NCBI GenBank assembly: GCA_963920525.1
Contig: OY986438.1
Coordinates: forward strand, 100,163,174-100,227,173
Origin: Dichetophora obliterata
Taxonomy: Eukaryota > Arthropoda > Insecta > Diptera > Sciomyzidae
Length of the DNA: 64,000 nt
Direction of reading: 5' to 3'
Shown piece after piece: positions 13,941 to 25,667 of this stretch (its first letter is position 1; each line of letters opens with the position of its first letter). The notes beneath the pieces were generated by a model. The model saw only the letters and a program-made list of their open reading frames with translations, was not told the origin of the DNA and searched no databases. The position numbers and the translations under genes are program-made.

Positions 13941-14083
13941 TTTATTATGTTGACTTTATATGATTTAAATACAAATTCTAAATGTTTGATAGTTTAAATC
14001 ATACTTGATTTTAAATACAAATTCTAGTTGTTTGATAGTTTAAAATCGTTTATTGAGCTTAAGGTCAAAGTTAGAACAATTAA
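13941..14083 (+). repeat. 143-bp direct repeat, first copy (second at 14514-14656)
   Basis: The two copies appear identical by eye over 143 bases, from TTTATTATGTTGACTTTATA to AGTTAGAACAATTA, 573 bases apart. Inside each copy there is a smaller direct repeat (AAATACAAATTCTA followed by GTTTGATAGTTTAAA, twice). Identity at this level in AT-rich noncoding DNA points to a recent duplication or to an assembly artefact next to the long microsatellite. Confidence 0.9.
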
Positions 14084-14204
14084 TTGTTCTAACGAATTTT
14101 TCCAAAGAAACAACAACAACAACAAAGTTTTTTTTTCAATATGAAAAGAAAAAAATCACTAGCTTGATTTTATTGTACAATTTCTGCTCTGCTAAAAGCG
14201 TCAT

Positions 14205-14265
14205 CAGAAATCTTTGTGATACCCGTGCAAGCGCGCGCTAACGCACTGCACCATCGGGGCGATGA
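14205..14265 (-). repeat. tRNA-like 5' segment (possible SINE piece)
   Basis: Read on the minus strand, the segment begins GCCCCGATGGTGCAGTGCG and continues TTAGCGCGCGCTTGC, which resembles the acceptor stem, D-arm and A-box of a tRNA. No matching B-box follows at tRNA spacing, so this is not a functional tRNA. It could be the head of a SINE. Confidence 0.35.
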
Positions 14266-14513
14266 GATTTGAAGCGTGAATTTCTCATTTTTTCCTCAAT
14301 TTCATAATGTCACATTTATTGTTGTATTTCTGTTTTTACTTTAGTTTCTATGCTTATGTTATTATATGTAGTCCAACAGCCTGCTGGAAGTCTGCACTAA
14401 CAAAGCATGTTTACTGAAGTTGTTTTTAGAATTTTTGCTGATTTTGTTTTCAGCTGTTTCCGTTTGGTCGAGCTCTACCATTTGATTAAAGTTTTTTCTA
14501 AATGACCTCTATA

Positions 14514-14656
14514 TTTATTATGTTGACTTTATATGATTTAAATACAAATTCTAAATGTTTGATAGTTTAAATCATACTTGATTTTAAATACAAATTCTAG
14601 TTGTTTGATAGTTTAAAATCGTTTATTGAGCTTAAGGTCAAAGTTAGAACAATTAT
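14514..14656 (+). repeat. 143-bp direct repeat, second copy
   Basis: Same sequence as 13941-14083. Here it follows directly on the 59-bp segment at 14467-14525 (the two overlap by 12 bases), which suggests this is the original arrangement. Confidence 0.9.
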
Positions 14657-14802
14657 TTTTAATATGTAATATTTATTTTATTTATAAAATAGCCATTTTA
14701 ACTAAAGTCAAGCAAATTTCTTCTAAACACACTAGCACACGTTTATTCTTAATGAAGCAAATAACGAAGCTCCGATTGGTTAACAACTGCGATGATCGAA
14801 TG

Positions 14803-15663
14803 GATAAATGATTTGCCATATGTATGAAAGAGTAGGGAAAACTAAAAAAAAACTTACACTCAGACGTCCGAGGTTCAAGTCTCCGGATAATGATATTATT
14901 TTCAATTTAATTTAATGTGAATAGTTATTTCACTTCAAAAATATGCTAGATTTCAGCACTTCAGAATTAAGTAGAAATTTGCTTTTGCGGTTTTTAATAA
15001 CTTACAAAATTTTGCTTGAATTTAATCAAAGTTTTGCTAAGTTATTATAACTGGAAAAGCAGCTTTTGATTAGTTTTTGCTGAAATCGAGCATAATTTTG
15101 AAGTGGCTTAAATTCAAGCGCAAGTTTTGCTTAACCACAATAAAAATTTTGCGATAAGTTTTTCCTTTTTATACTCTACTTCAATTTAAAAAAAAAAATC
15201 CGTTATTATGACATCAAACTTTTGGCGATATCTCGAAAACTATAGATTTTCTCAGTTTGTATGAATGTATAAAATACAACACATTTTTGTATGAAGAGAC
15301 GTAGATTAATTAATCAAAATTACTGCGATATCTCAAAAACTATAGATATACTCAGTATAGCGCACTTTCTTGAGCCTCAGAATGAGAAACGCAAATTGAA
15401 ATTTCAAGTTTTGACCTAGCAAGCAAACATCTCCGTCATTTTCAAATAGATTTTAATCAAATATTCTTTTTCTGAAAGTTCAATTGATTGAATTGGGAAA
15501 ATGATAAAAGGCTTACCGTTACCTCGCCAATGCAATGTTTCAGATTTTTTTCAAAAACCTCTTAAATAGCAAATTTGTACTACGAAATAAGGCCAAAAGT
15601 TGTTTTTTTCAAGTTTTTTTTTTTTAATTTTCCCTACTCCTTTATATGACAAATCATTTATCT
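14803..15663. repeat. Pair of about 50-bp inverted repeats
   Basis: The sequence near 14803-14855 (GATAAATGATTTG ... AGTAGGGAAAA) is repeated inverted near 15612-15663 (TTTTCCCTACTCC ... CAAATCATTTATC). The spacing is about 760 bp and the interval overlaps the right flank of the element at 13690. The interval also holds a B-box-like GGTTCAAGTCTCC near 14872 and a 105-bp-spaced direct repeat of GCGATATCTCRAAAACTATA near 15225 and 15330. It may be a second, interleaved transposon remnant. Confidence 0.45.
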
Positions 15664-16635
15664 GCAAAAATTACATCATTTTGACTCATAAATAGTTTAT
15701 ATCAATAAATATCATGGGCCACCCTTCTGTCAGCTATGATCGTTTTGATGAAAGTTAATTTGCCGTTGTCCTGACCCAATTCAATGAATTTGCTTATGAC
15801 CGTTTAAAGTGTGAAAATTGCCCTACGAACAAGACATGCCAGACGTTTCCTTTTGAAACATCAATGCATGGAAATAAGAACCATCTGATATAAACAGAGT
15901 TCTAATTGATTAATAGTATTTCCCAGCAGACGTTGTCCTGCCATAGACCGCCTTGCTGACGTATACGAATTTTCATGCTGTTGGAAAAAAATGTATATAT
16001 TCACTATTTTTAGTACAGTTTTTAGTTATTAGTCTAAGCCATTAGAAATATACCATTTTTGTTTATTTGTGTGGCAACATATCTTCACTTAAACCATCTC
16101 GCACTCGAAACAAATTGACAGCCAGAATTTCAGCCCAATTTAGATAAAACCTAGTGCACTTTGCTTCACTCCACGCTCATCCCCCGAAAAGTGGGTGCAG
16201 CTAAAATGGGTCGCGACCATTTTTAGTAAAGTATGCAAAAGTAACCATTCAAAGTAAGTTACCAAAATGTAGTCTTATACGACCAAAATCGTCTGAAATA
16301 CAGCATTTTTTGCAAATAGTGGGCGTGAAAAGTTGGCGTGGTAAGTCTAACATAACATACCACGATTAAGTTTAAATAACAAATCGTTTGGTACCTACAT
16401 CGTCTTAATCGGTTTAGTGGTTCTTGCGTGGTTGTCAAAAATCCGTGCATTGTCACAATCTCAAGTGGGGGAAAGCTGGCTGGCAATAATGCAAAATATC
16501 ATATATGCTTATAACTCAATTCTGGCGACTCCCCTCAAAACATTTGCAAATGCCCATATTACACCATGATTGTGTGTACGATGATAAAATATATTAATGG
16601 TGTTCAATTAACGTCATATAAACCCACCCTGAAAA
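15664..16635. other. No gene recognised
   Basis: Moderately AT-rich DNA with no domain-bearing open frame, RNA gene or paired terminal repeats that I could see. Confidence 0.5.
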
Positions 16636-17143
16636 GGGGTGTTCACATTTCAAACCGCTCATCAAATCGATCATCAACTGATTTGACCAACAGAATTTGA
16701 ATGGATTTGATGGCGATTTGACGAGTGTGAACACTCATCAAATCGTTGGTCAAATCGTTTGATGAAAATCAAAATGTTTTTGATTTTTCTGCTGATTTGA
16801 CGAACGATTTGACCAGTGTGAACACTTTTCAAATTGTGTGGTACGATTTTGTCAGTTCAAAGAAGTTTTCAACCTGAGCACATCACGGCAAAAGAGGAAG
16901 TGGAAGAAAATAATAACAATATAATAATAAATAATTGTTGCAAATAATTTATAAAATAATTTCTTCTTCTTCCAGTACGATTTTAATAACAAGTGGTGTT
17001 AAAAATTTTCGTCATCGCGATGTGCTTACTTCGGTGTTCAAGATAAAATTAAATTTGACGAAAAATTTGATGAGTCTTAACACTTTTGTGATCAAACGAT
17101 TTGACAAATGATTTGATGTGCGGTTTGAAATGTGAGCAGCCCT
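16636..17143. mobile_element. MITE with GATTTGAC subterminal repeats
   Basis: The ends are inverted: left GGGGTGTTCACATTTCAAAC, right (inward) TAGGGCTGCTCACATTTCAA, both continuing as CGC(T/A)CATCAAATC. Inside each end the octamer GATTTGAC or its complement occurs many times, together with repeated GTGTGAACAC. The element is about 0.5 kb and noncoding. TAGGG ends would suit a hAT-type element, but I could not find a matching 8-bp duplication, so the superfamily is open. Confidence 0.7.
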
Positions 17144-17829
17144 AATAAAAACCAAGTAAATTGCTTAATTGTATTAAAAAGAAATTGCCATTTCAACATT
17201 ATTTGAAACTTTACAGAAATTTTAGATCCAATGGTAAGTGCATTTTTAATTTTTAAAATTTGTAAATTTCATTTTTTTTTTTAACATGCAATAACAATAG
17301 AGTTTAGCTACTACAGCTTTTTCGCACTTTCTCCGCATTAGATCATCTTAAGAACCAGCCCAAATAACATTAAAACATCTCAATAAGGCCATTCACAGTT
17401 CGAATACGCTGGTCTGCCATTTGTTCGATTTGCTATTTGTACGCCAAATTACGAAAGCTTATTTTGCTTTGTTGTTGTTTTGCATACAAATGCAAATACG
17501 CAGGCACGCGTAAATAAAAGCAGCCCTTGGACGTGTCCTTTGTGCCTCGTATTTTTATGCTCTGTCTACAGCCGCATAATCACATACATCACAGGATTGC
17601 ACAATCTTTTTATACGACAGTCACATGGCGAGGTGCTCACAGTTTGAACAATAACAAATGCTATAAATACGATTTGTAAAAGTACGCTCAAACCATGAAT
17701 AGCCTTAATGATTTCAATAAGAGTGGTCCAAAACAATCCAAAGTGAGAAAAATTTACCCACCATAACATGGGTTGGGCTCAGGGACAACACAAGACATAA
17801 CAACTAACCATGCGTTTACATAGATCTAA
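17144..17829. other. No gene recognised
   Basis: Low-copy-looking DNA between the MITE and the 3' end of the LINE. The short open frame at 17566-17769 (minus) has no recognisable domain and may be 3' flanking or 3' untranslated sequence of the LINE. Confidence 0.4.
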
Positions 17830-17843
17830 TCATACATTAGTTT

Positions 17844-20631
17844 TCAATCTACTTTTGAGTTGACCTTTCGATAAGTTAACATCAAAAAAGCTACAGTTGT
17901 TAACAAAGGACTCATGCGATGTAAAGGAGCAGTAGCCATATAATTTGTTCTACTAAAAGGTAAGTAAATTAAATTGTTAGCATTTCTACTGCTTCTACGG
18001 TTAGTGTTAAAATTTATAAGAGTTAGAAGTTCTGGTGAATCGGATACACCAGTTATGAGTTGGTGTAAATAGACGATATCTGCAGACTTCCTTCTCTCAT
18101 TCAAAGATTGCATTTTTAATAGTTTTAAACGATCCTCATAAGGAGGAAGGTTTAAAGTGTCCGTTGCACTTAAGCCCCTTAGAGCAAACCGAACAAAACG
18201 TTTTTGGATTCTCTCTATACGTTCAACATGTACATTGTAACTTGGGGACCAAACTTGACTTGCATACTCTAAGTGAGGTCGCACAATTGCATAATACAGC
18301 GTTGTAGTTGTGATCATACTATTAAATTCCTTGGCCCAGCGTTTCATAAACCCGAGCATAGAAGATGCTTTTTTACAAATGTAATCAATATGAACGTTAA
18401 ACGATAGCTTAGAATCCATGCATATACCCAGATCTTTGACAGCATCTACACGACTTAATGCAGTATCTTTTATCTTATAATCAAAAATTAAATTATTCCT
18501 TTTTCGCGAAAAGGTCATAGTGTGGCATTTATCTGGATTTAGAAACATATTGTTTTTAGAACACCAAATTTCAAAGGATTTCAAATCAGACTGGAGCAGA
18601 TCTGAATTGTCTTTAGCATCTATTGTTCTGTAAATTTTCATGTCATCTGCATAGATAAGTAGATGAGAGTGTTTGATGATGTGGGTTACATCATTAATGG
18701 CTAAAATAAACAGAAGTGGACCAAGGTGGCTACCTTGAGGAACACCTGATTCAGCAATAAATTCAGCTGACAATACGCCTCGAAATCGTATTTGATAAGA
18801 TCGCTCTGTCAGATACGATTGAATCCAGCTTACAAAAAATTGTGGAAAACCCATTAACTTTAGTTCAAAGAGAATTAAGTTGTGTTGCAGTTTATCAAAT
18901 GCTTTACTAAAATCAGTGTAAGTACAGTCGACCTGGTTACCTGAATAAATTGAATTTAAGCAAAACGTTGTAAAATCGAGGAGATTAGACACAGTGGGAT
19001 CTGCCAGTAACAAATCCATGCTGACGAGTTGTCATGACCTTCCCACAGTGAATTTTCACACGATCATACACGAGGCGCTCAAAAAGTTTTGGAATCGAGG
19101 AGAGTTTCGCGATAGGCCTGTAGTTGTTTATATCGTTCTTACAACCTTTTTTATAGATAGGACCTATAAAAGATTTTTTCCAAAAAAGTGGAAAAATACT
19201 TTCGCTAAATGATTTATTGCATAACATAGACAGTGGTTGACTTAGAACGGAACCACATCGTGTTAACACTGCGGTAGGAATTCCATCAGGTCCAGCATTA
19301 AAATCCTCATCGATCAATCCAATATACTTTAAAATATCCTCTGAAGTAAAGGATATAGAATCCAACGAAACCCTGAGTGTAGAGTTCATATATTCAAAGT
19401 ACTCTTCATCAGGATTAAAAGAGTCTGAACAAAATGACTCTTTAAAGAGATTGGCAAATAGACCACAAATTACGACAGGATCGTCAGTAAATCCGTCAGA
19501 GGTTTTAAATGATGAAGGGAATCCATCAGATTTTTTTTTTGGTGTTTATGAAACCCCAGAATTTCTTCGGATCAGACAATATTCTCAGCTTAGTACTGTC
19601 TAAATAATTTTGATATAAGGTAGCTGAGCAATTTTCAAAATCCAGAAACAAACGCTTGTAGATTTCTAGGTCATTCAAGTCTAAGCTACAGACATATTTT
19701 TTCCATGCCCTATTCCTGCTGTTGCAAAGAATCTTTAACTCCTTTGTGTACCAGGGGTAAGCACAATTTTTCGTAAATTTGAGGCTATATGGCACGGACA
19801 GAGAAAACATAGCAAAGATTTCCATATAAAAAAATTAATTGAATCATCAAGAGTGTTATTATTAACATATTCTAAAATAACATTAAGTTTACTTTGAAGT
19901 AAATGATTCAACTTCAAAAAGTCAGCTTTTTTAAAATTGAATTCATAAACTTTATCTATTGAGTTAGACTTTACTATATTATCCCTGTCTGATTTGTACC
20001 ATATGCTCAATGGTGGATGGTATTCATCAACAGCAGTCAAAACATGAGGGGCCCTCTCAACAATCACATTGTTACTATCTGTAGTTAAGACCAGGTCAAG
20101 AAGTCTTTCACGACTATTATAAATACAACTCACTTGTTGTAAGTCAGAACATATATTATCAACAAATATATGCTCTTGGCGAGTCTTCGAATTAGATGCA
20201 CAAAAATATGTTTCATCGTCAGAAGATTCCCATTTCAAGTCAGACAGATTAAAATCACCTAACAATAAAATGTCGTCATTAACGTCAATTATGCTTATGA
20301 CATATTCTATGCAATCCGCAAGGCTTGCATAAACTTCTACACTGCTCTTAGGAGGAACGTATGCATTAATAAGATATACATTAGAATTGCAATGTACAAC
20401 CTTGATGCATATAAGTTCGATGTTAGCAGAGCAGGGAATAACAATAATGGAACTAACGAAGGAGTTCCTTACAGCTAATAAGACACCTCCACCGACAGCA
20501 GAAGTATTGTCAACATGTCTATCTCTTCTATAAACTTCAAAACTGTTATCAAACAATTCTAAGTCAGTAATGCTTCCATTTAACCAAGTTTCAGTCAGTG
20601 CGATAATATCCTCAGAGAAATTCTGAGACAT
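17844..20631 (-). pseudogene. LINE ORF2: endonuclease and reverse transcriptase, frameshifted
   Basis: ORF2 nicks target DNA and reverse-transcribes the element RNA at the nick. The endonuclease part starts near MSQNFSEDIIALTETWLNG (20631) and holds GGGVLLAVRNS, NAYVPPKSS and the catalytic GDFNLSDLKW. A frameshift in a T7 run near 19830 leads to the linker (PWYTKELKILCNSRNRAWKK), and a T10 run near 19531 breaks it again. The reverse transcriptase resumes at 19389 with NAGPDGIPTAVLTRCG and NNYRPIAKLSSIPKLFE, shifts frame near 19000, and continues with YTDFSKAFDKLQHNLI, GVPQGSHLGPLLFILAIND and the catalytic YADD (18642-18653). The C-terminal part has RPHLEYASQVWSPSY and ERIQKRFVRFALRGL. All key residues remain, but at least three frameshifts separate them. 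Confidence 0.88.
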
Positions 20632-20696
20632 TAAAAATATGTCTCGCGTCTTAGAGCGTAATCCCCTTACATTTTGATAGTAAAGGGATAACCTAC

Positions 20697-21521
20697 TTAG
20701 TTTTTTTGGGATTGACGAGCGGCTTGAGTCGTCCCTCTAGGCTTATTCTTAGGCTGAAACTCTGTAACGAGTATATTATAAGTCCACAAATTAGAGTTTA
20801 GAACAGTTGCAAACTCTTCAGCTGGAACTGTGAGAATAAAGGAAGCATGGGAAGGTTTATTACCTATGTTTTTGCATGAGCAAAATGTATTTTGACTCAA
20901 CAATTTATTATGTTTGATAAAAGTCAATACATTTTCAACAGTTGTGTCGGGCTGAAGACGTGAAATAAATAAATTTTTTTTCCTCGACACTGCCCTTAAG
21001 CTTGATAGATTTCTAGGCTCAATAGGAGTCAAAACTGAACTATTAGTATTCCTAAAGAAAGAATGTTAGAAGGTGACGAGGAAGTAACTGGAGTGTTCCT
21101 GTTCAAAAGCGGTGCTGAGGGCTGCTTGGCCTGAGAAGTAGATCCAGATGATTTTCGCTTTTTATTAGTTTATTTCATTTTTTCTCTTTCTTTTTGAGAT
21201 AATATGGTCTTCTGATGAAAGGATTGTTTGTGTCCCGGAAGAAACAGTCTGTAACAAAGCAAGCGGGATATTTTCCGAAATGGAATTTTCATCATAGACG
21301 CTGGTACTGGGTGCGGCCCTAACTTCACTAAAAAATGTTACAATTTCTCGAAAATTGTTGTTTAATGAGTTAAGACTTTCCCCAAAAAGCTTAATTTTTG
21401 AATAAAGTTCATCTGGGGAAAGTACCCTACACGAAGCATAGTACCAGCGAAGACCTGATCGCAGAGATTTTAAGTCGTCAAGGCATGACTTGGAAATACC
21501 GGCACAAGATGCATGAAACAC
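20697..21521 (-). pseudogene. LINE ORF1 remnant (zinc-finger and RNA-binding type)
   Basis: The 5' piece (21521-21165) starts within FHASCAGISKSCLDDLKS, which matches the second half of a PHD-type zinc finger as found in ORF1 of several CR1-group elements, then a low-complexity Ser/Thr/Asn region. After a frameshift near 21060-21165, the piece 21032-20697 reads MTPIEPRNLSSLRAVSRKKN with FISRLQPDTTVENVL and a basic tail RQSQKN. The second part looks like the RNA-binding C-terminal domain. ORF1 normally coats the element RNA. No ATG is present upstream and the zinc finger is cut, so the gene is 5'-truncated and nonfunctional. Confidence 0.65.
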
Positions 21522-21529
21522 TGCTTGTC

Positions 21530-22224
21530 AAAAACAACATTAAATCACGGTCGCATAATACGCATTATACGTACTGTATACACCACGTTTTTGTGCCGTA
21601 AGTTGCGTATGTTTAATCCCCTACAATTTTGTTATTGCAAATTACGCTACTGTAAACTTACCGAACATACGCTGTTTACATCGCCAGTAAGGCGTTCATT
21701 GAAAACCACTATTGTTTTTGCTTTCAATTACACGCATCTAATTACACCATTCGTCGAAAGAACAAACATCGTGTAATATGGGCAAAAGCAACAACAAAGT
21801 TTTGTAAACATCGTGTGATATGGGCAAACAAAAATTGAAAGCAACTACACCACATGGCTGCCCTGGTAAGCTACAAGCCTACAAATCTTGGTAAGCTATG
21901 ACAATCTAAATTATCATAGGAATCGAATAAAAAGAGAATTATCAAAATCGATTCAGCGGTTACCGAGCCTATTCTTGGTCAAATTTCGTGAGGCTTCTTT
22001 TATATAATAGCATAGAAGATGTAGAAATATCATTGTCAATTTGTTTTAGTATTCCTGTTACAACTTTCAAGTGTAACAGGAAGTGCAAATTGGACTGCGT
22101 TAAAAAATTTGTATCAAGACTTCAATTGGAAATTATCTTTCGGTGATAGAAATGTGGTAGAAATTTTATTGGTTATGCGATATTTTATTCTCAATTAGTT
22201 GAGAAACATTAAACCAAAAGACAC
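21530..22224. other. No gene recognised
   Basis: Sequence upstream of the LINE. It contains short repeated phrases such as ACATCGTGT followed by ATATGGGC (near 21766 and 21809) and GGTAAGCTA (near 21865 and 21890), but no bounded element or coding domain. Confidence 0.4.
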
Positions 22225-22800
22225 TCACGGTTTCATGAGACTTGCAAGATTGCAGTCAAATCTACAGAGAAAGCCTTTCAGAATTTTCGTTCCCACAAGA
22301 ATCCTGATAAAAAAAGACTTCGCATTGAGGCAAGAAATCGCTGTAATGCAATTTTAAAAGGCGAAAAGTTTCTGCACGAAACTTGAATTCGAAAAAAGTT
22401 TCTTCTCTGCCCCATAGTGAGCAAAAACTGTTGGACATTTGTTAAAAGAGTAAACAGTCAGACATTGGCATCGACTCATTCTCTTTTAAAAGATGGCCCA
22501 ATCTTTACTTACTCGGCTGATAAAGCGAACCTATTGGATATATTGTTTGCACAAAACTATACTCTATTGGATAGCAATCAGCCACTACCCTTGAGGGTAG
22601 ATCCTCTGTAATACAAAAATTTACTTTCGCACGAGGGCAGTTAAAATACCACTTATTTCCTCAAGGACAGAACGATTCGTGTAGTTGTTGACGGTATTTC
22701 GTCCAAAGAGCACGATTTCAACGCGGGAGTATCGCAGTGTTCGGTTCTACTGACAACCTTGTTTCTGATTTTTAAAAGCAACTTCATTCATAAAACATGT
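22225..22800 (+). pseudogene. Non-LTR retrotransposon relic with most of RT deleted
   Basis: A plus-strand translation gives the linker typical of the region between endonuclease and reverse transcriptase: RNRCNAILKGEKFL, then CWTFVKRVNSQ, LLKDGPIFTYSADKANLLDI and LFAQNYTLLDSNQPL (22417-22611). After a stop the sequence jumps to VVVDGISSKEHDFNAGVS followed by QCSVL. That corresponds to the GVPQGSVL block in the middle of the RT, with the fingers and the block carrying the first catalytic aspartate missing. The palm YADD is absent. It is an old fragment with a large internal deletion. The clade is uncertain (Jockey-like). Confidence 0.65.
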
Positions 22801-23355
22801 TCTATGAGGATTGAGAAGAAGAGGAAAAAAAACAGAAAACTGTTCAGGAAAAGCTAATTTCCTACATTAAATCGAATTAAAAACTACTTACAACTTTAAA
22901 GATGAGCGATTAAATGCATTTTCCTTATTAAATATTGAAGCAGATCTAGTACAAAAACAAAGTTATGAGGACATTATAAACGATTTTGCACGAGCAAATA
23001 ATAAACCTCTTTATTTTTATTATTTTGAATAAATTACTCTGTAATTGTGTGTAACAAATTAAAAATACAATTTTTATAATTTTATTCAATTTTAGGAACC
23101 AATTTTAATATCTAAGAGGCGGCGCTTATGTCGGGCGGCAGAATACCTAAATTCGCCATTGTCTGGAGAACCTAAAATAAAATTCCATTTTTAAAAAATT
23201 GTTTGCATAAAACCTCCCTTAAAAAGACGACATTAAACAAGTGCTCGTACACTTTTCATCATAACTTTTGAACGGATCAATAATCGACCACTAATCACAC
23301 ATCGCAAAAATTTTGAAATTCAATAACTAATAAATAATTGTTTTCTTATATTTAT
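22801..23355. other. No gene recognised
   Basis: AT-rich DNA between a LINE relic and a SINE. Nothing bounded was seen. Confidence 0.45.
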
Positions 23356-23682
23356 GTGGCGGTCGTAGCCTAGTGGTTAGAGTGCGTGGCCCCTAAGCTA
23401 AAGAACATCGGTAAAGAACAACAAGACAGAAAATTTTTTCAATTGAATTAATTTTTCTGTTCGGTCGTCACCTCTCTGCAGACAATGGCAAACCTCAGAG
23501 AGTTAAAATTGCCATGTAAAGCTTTTTGAGAACATAAGCCGTTCGGAGTCGGCATTAAACACGTAGGTCCAGTTCTCGGTCATTTGTGATGACCCGCACA
23601 ACACAATTGATCAATAGGAAGCTAGGTCAAAGTCCTTCCAAGGGCTGAAATGGCCAGTTTATTTTTTTTATTTTTATTTAGT
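23356..23682 (+). mobile_element. tRNA-derived SINE, B-box deleted
   Basis: It starts GTGGCGGTCGTAGCC and carries an intact A-box (TAGCCTAGTGG, 23366-23376) of an RNA polymerase III promoter. The part that should hold the B-box is missing when compared with the copy at 26730. The body (CTGCAGACAATGG, AGTCGGCATTAAACACGTAG, CAAGGGCTGAAATGGCCAG) matches the second copy closely. It ends in a T-rich tail. Without the B-box it is unlikely to be transcribed. Confidence 0.85.
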
Positions 23683-25667
23683 TGCTTCGGAGCAAACATG
23701 AATAAACATAAGAAAAAATTATTTTATTTTGCAAAATTTTGTTCAAGTAAAATATAAATAAAATAAAAATGATATGAAAACTTAGTTTTGTAAAAATAAA
23801 ATCCTTATTTAATTAAAAGTCTACAAATATCTAGATTAGCATTTTGTAAGGCAACGTATTTCCCGGAAAATGGAAATGTGTCATTGTTGAAGAAAATTGA
23901 TTTAAAAATTTTAATTCAATCAGCAATTTACTAAATGTACTTCATTTCGACGTTAATTCCTAATTATTCTTCGTATAACTTTTATTATAATTTAATAGCA
24001 GTCGCTCATAAGTAGGCGGGGCAGATTTAAAGAAGAAACACTATTTATCAGCGTGGACTTCTGAAAAATGTTGTCTTGTTATTCATTTCCGAATGAGGAA
24101 AAAGAATGTGGAGTGTAAGTCCACAACCTGGCTTGAATTTGAACTCGTAAGCTCTGGGTGACAGTTAAGCACGATACCACTATTTTTCCGAGACTGCCGC
24201 CTATATAAAGACTTTATTGAAAAGTTTGTAATTTATACATATATTTTTTATCCGTTTTTCGCGGAAAAAGTACATATTTTTTATTGTTTACCAAAATACG
24301 TGTAAAATTTTTCTCTTGAAATTTTGACTAATGTTGACAGACACAGCGAAGGACGTTTGTTTTTAATTATGTTCGTTTCCGATGTAATATATTTTCTTAA
24401 ATGGATCCATTGTTAGTAACTTAGCACCACGAAAAATTGTTCTATTAAAAAATCTACTTTTACTTTAAAAAAAACCAGATGCGGACGTATTCTATTTACT
24501 TAATTGTGCTATATCTATGTTGTAAAAATTGCAAATTGAGTAAGTAAAAACCATTATTTAAATAGAAAAATATATCCTTTTTTTGCGGAAAAACTTAATT
24601 TTTAGAGAAAAAACATCAACAACAATTTAATTTCCTTAAAAAGTTCAATGAAAGGTTTTTATTTTTTGTAGAAAACATTCTTGAAGCAGGTCAGAATTCA
24701 AGTCCCTAAGAAAATTAAAGGGAAGAAAGCTTTAGGTTGAGTAAGGAGAGACAAAGACAGCCATGTCTATTAAATGCAATCATACATAAAATTCGTAGCA
24801 CTGAAGTGTAGAAAAGTTCTCATCTAACTACAATTTTTGTATTATGAATAAATTTCTTGAATTTCGGGTTTCAAGCGAAATCAGGACGCTTGAAATGTCT
24901 CTTTTGCTTCTAAAATTTGGAGGACCCTAAAATCACGAGTCCCTGTGATAATAAGCTCAAAATTAGTTCAAAAATTCAGCACTGAAACATGTAGATTATT
25001 CTTATTATTTTCAGTGTAGCATTTAAGATGATAAACATTAGCTAATGTATTGTGTGTTTCCCTGTGGATAGAATGAGTTATGTTGTATCAGTTATTTATG
25101 ACAGTTTATTTAGGCTCTTCTCAAAATATGAAACCCTGCTAAATGGCAAAGATAATAAGGTGGCAGAGGACCCGAATGACTTATGGCATGCCACAAGTCC
25201 TTGAGCGGGAGTGAAGAGCTAGACCCATGGCTAAAACCACACCGTAAACAAAGCTAAAACCACTCAAGGGTAGACTTAAACACGAAAAACAATCATCAAG
25301 TAAATGGGATGCTTAAGAATTGCTGTAAAGAATGCCCACAATAGGGATCAGAAAACGAATCTTCATATGACAACTTGTCTAAATGCCTCAGCCGAACAAC
25401 GACAGCATTAAGCATATCCAAATCGTCTCAAGTCGGCTCAAACCAGATCGTTGTTTCTGGCAGCGGAAAACTGGCAGCCGGCAGCGTAATTTTTGAAGTT
25501 AAAAAATATGCTATCGATTGTGCTTTTACCATCATCATATCTATAAAATAAAAACTTTATAACTGAATTTTTAATAATTATGCTTTAAAAACACAATGCA
25601 AAACTATTGATTGGTTTTTCAATACCATCGACACTTTTGAGGCACCTGACTATTCATAGTTTGTCAC
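23683..25667. other. Mostly unassigned AT-rich DNA with one tRNA-like segment
   Basis: No coding domain was found. The only bounded item I can support is the tRNA-like segment at 24085-24205. Phrases such as TTTTTCCGCAAAA/GCGGAAAAA recur (near 24250 and 24580), but they are too short to define an element. Confidence 0.45.
24085..24205 (-). repeat. tRNA-like segment (SINE head relic)
   Basis: On the minus strand the sequence reads CGGCAGTCTCGG, then AGTGGTATCGTGCTTAAC (A-box region) and, at tRNA spacing, GAGTTCAAATTCAAG (degenerate B-box). The stems do not pair well, so it is a tRNA-derived repeat and not a tRNA gene. Confidence 0.45.

Larger units (their letters stand above)
13690..15175. 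mobile_element. Inverted-repeat region rich in AAGCAAA motifs (candidate foldback element)
   Basis: The two flanks are inverted relative to each other. A 23-bp block ending in CTACTTAAT at 13846-13868 is matched exactly in reverse at 14966-14988, and phrases like GCTAAGTTATTATAA occur repeatedly in both flanks (near 13825, 13885 and 15035). The terminal sequences are weakly conserved and no target duplication was identified. The centre contains the duplicated 143-bp repeats. A foldback-type or subterminal-repeat-rich DNA element is likely, but the limits are approximate. Confidence 0.45.
17830..21530 (-). mobile_element. Non-LTR retrotransposon (CR1/Jockey group), nearly full length
   Basis: In order on the minus strand there is an ORF1 relic (21521-20697), an apurinic-like endonuclease (20631-19800), a linker, a reverse transcriptase (19389-about 18200) and a C-terminal region ending at 17844. 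The 5' end is cut at about 21527, inside the ORF1 zinc-finger region, because the upstream DNA has no matching frame. The exact 3' end was not located; no clear tail is visible. Breaks occur at homopolymer runs (T7 near 19830, T10 near 19531) and near 19000, which could be decay or long-read indel errors. Confidence 0.85.
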
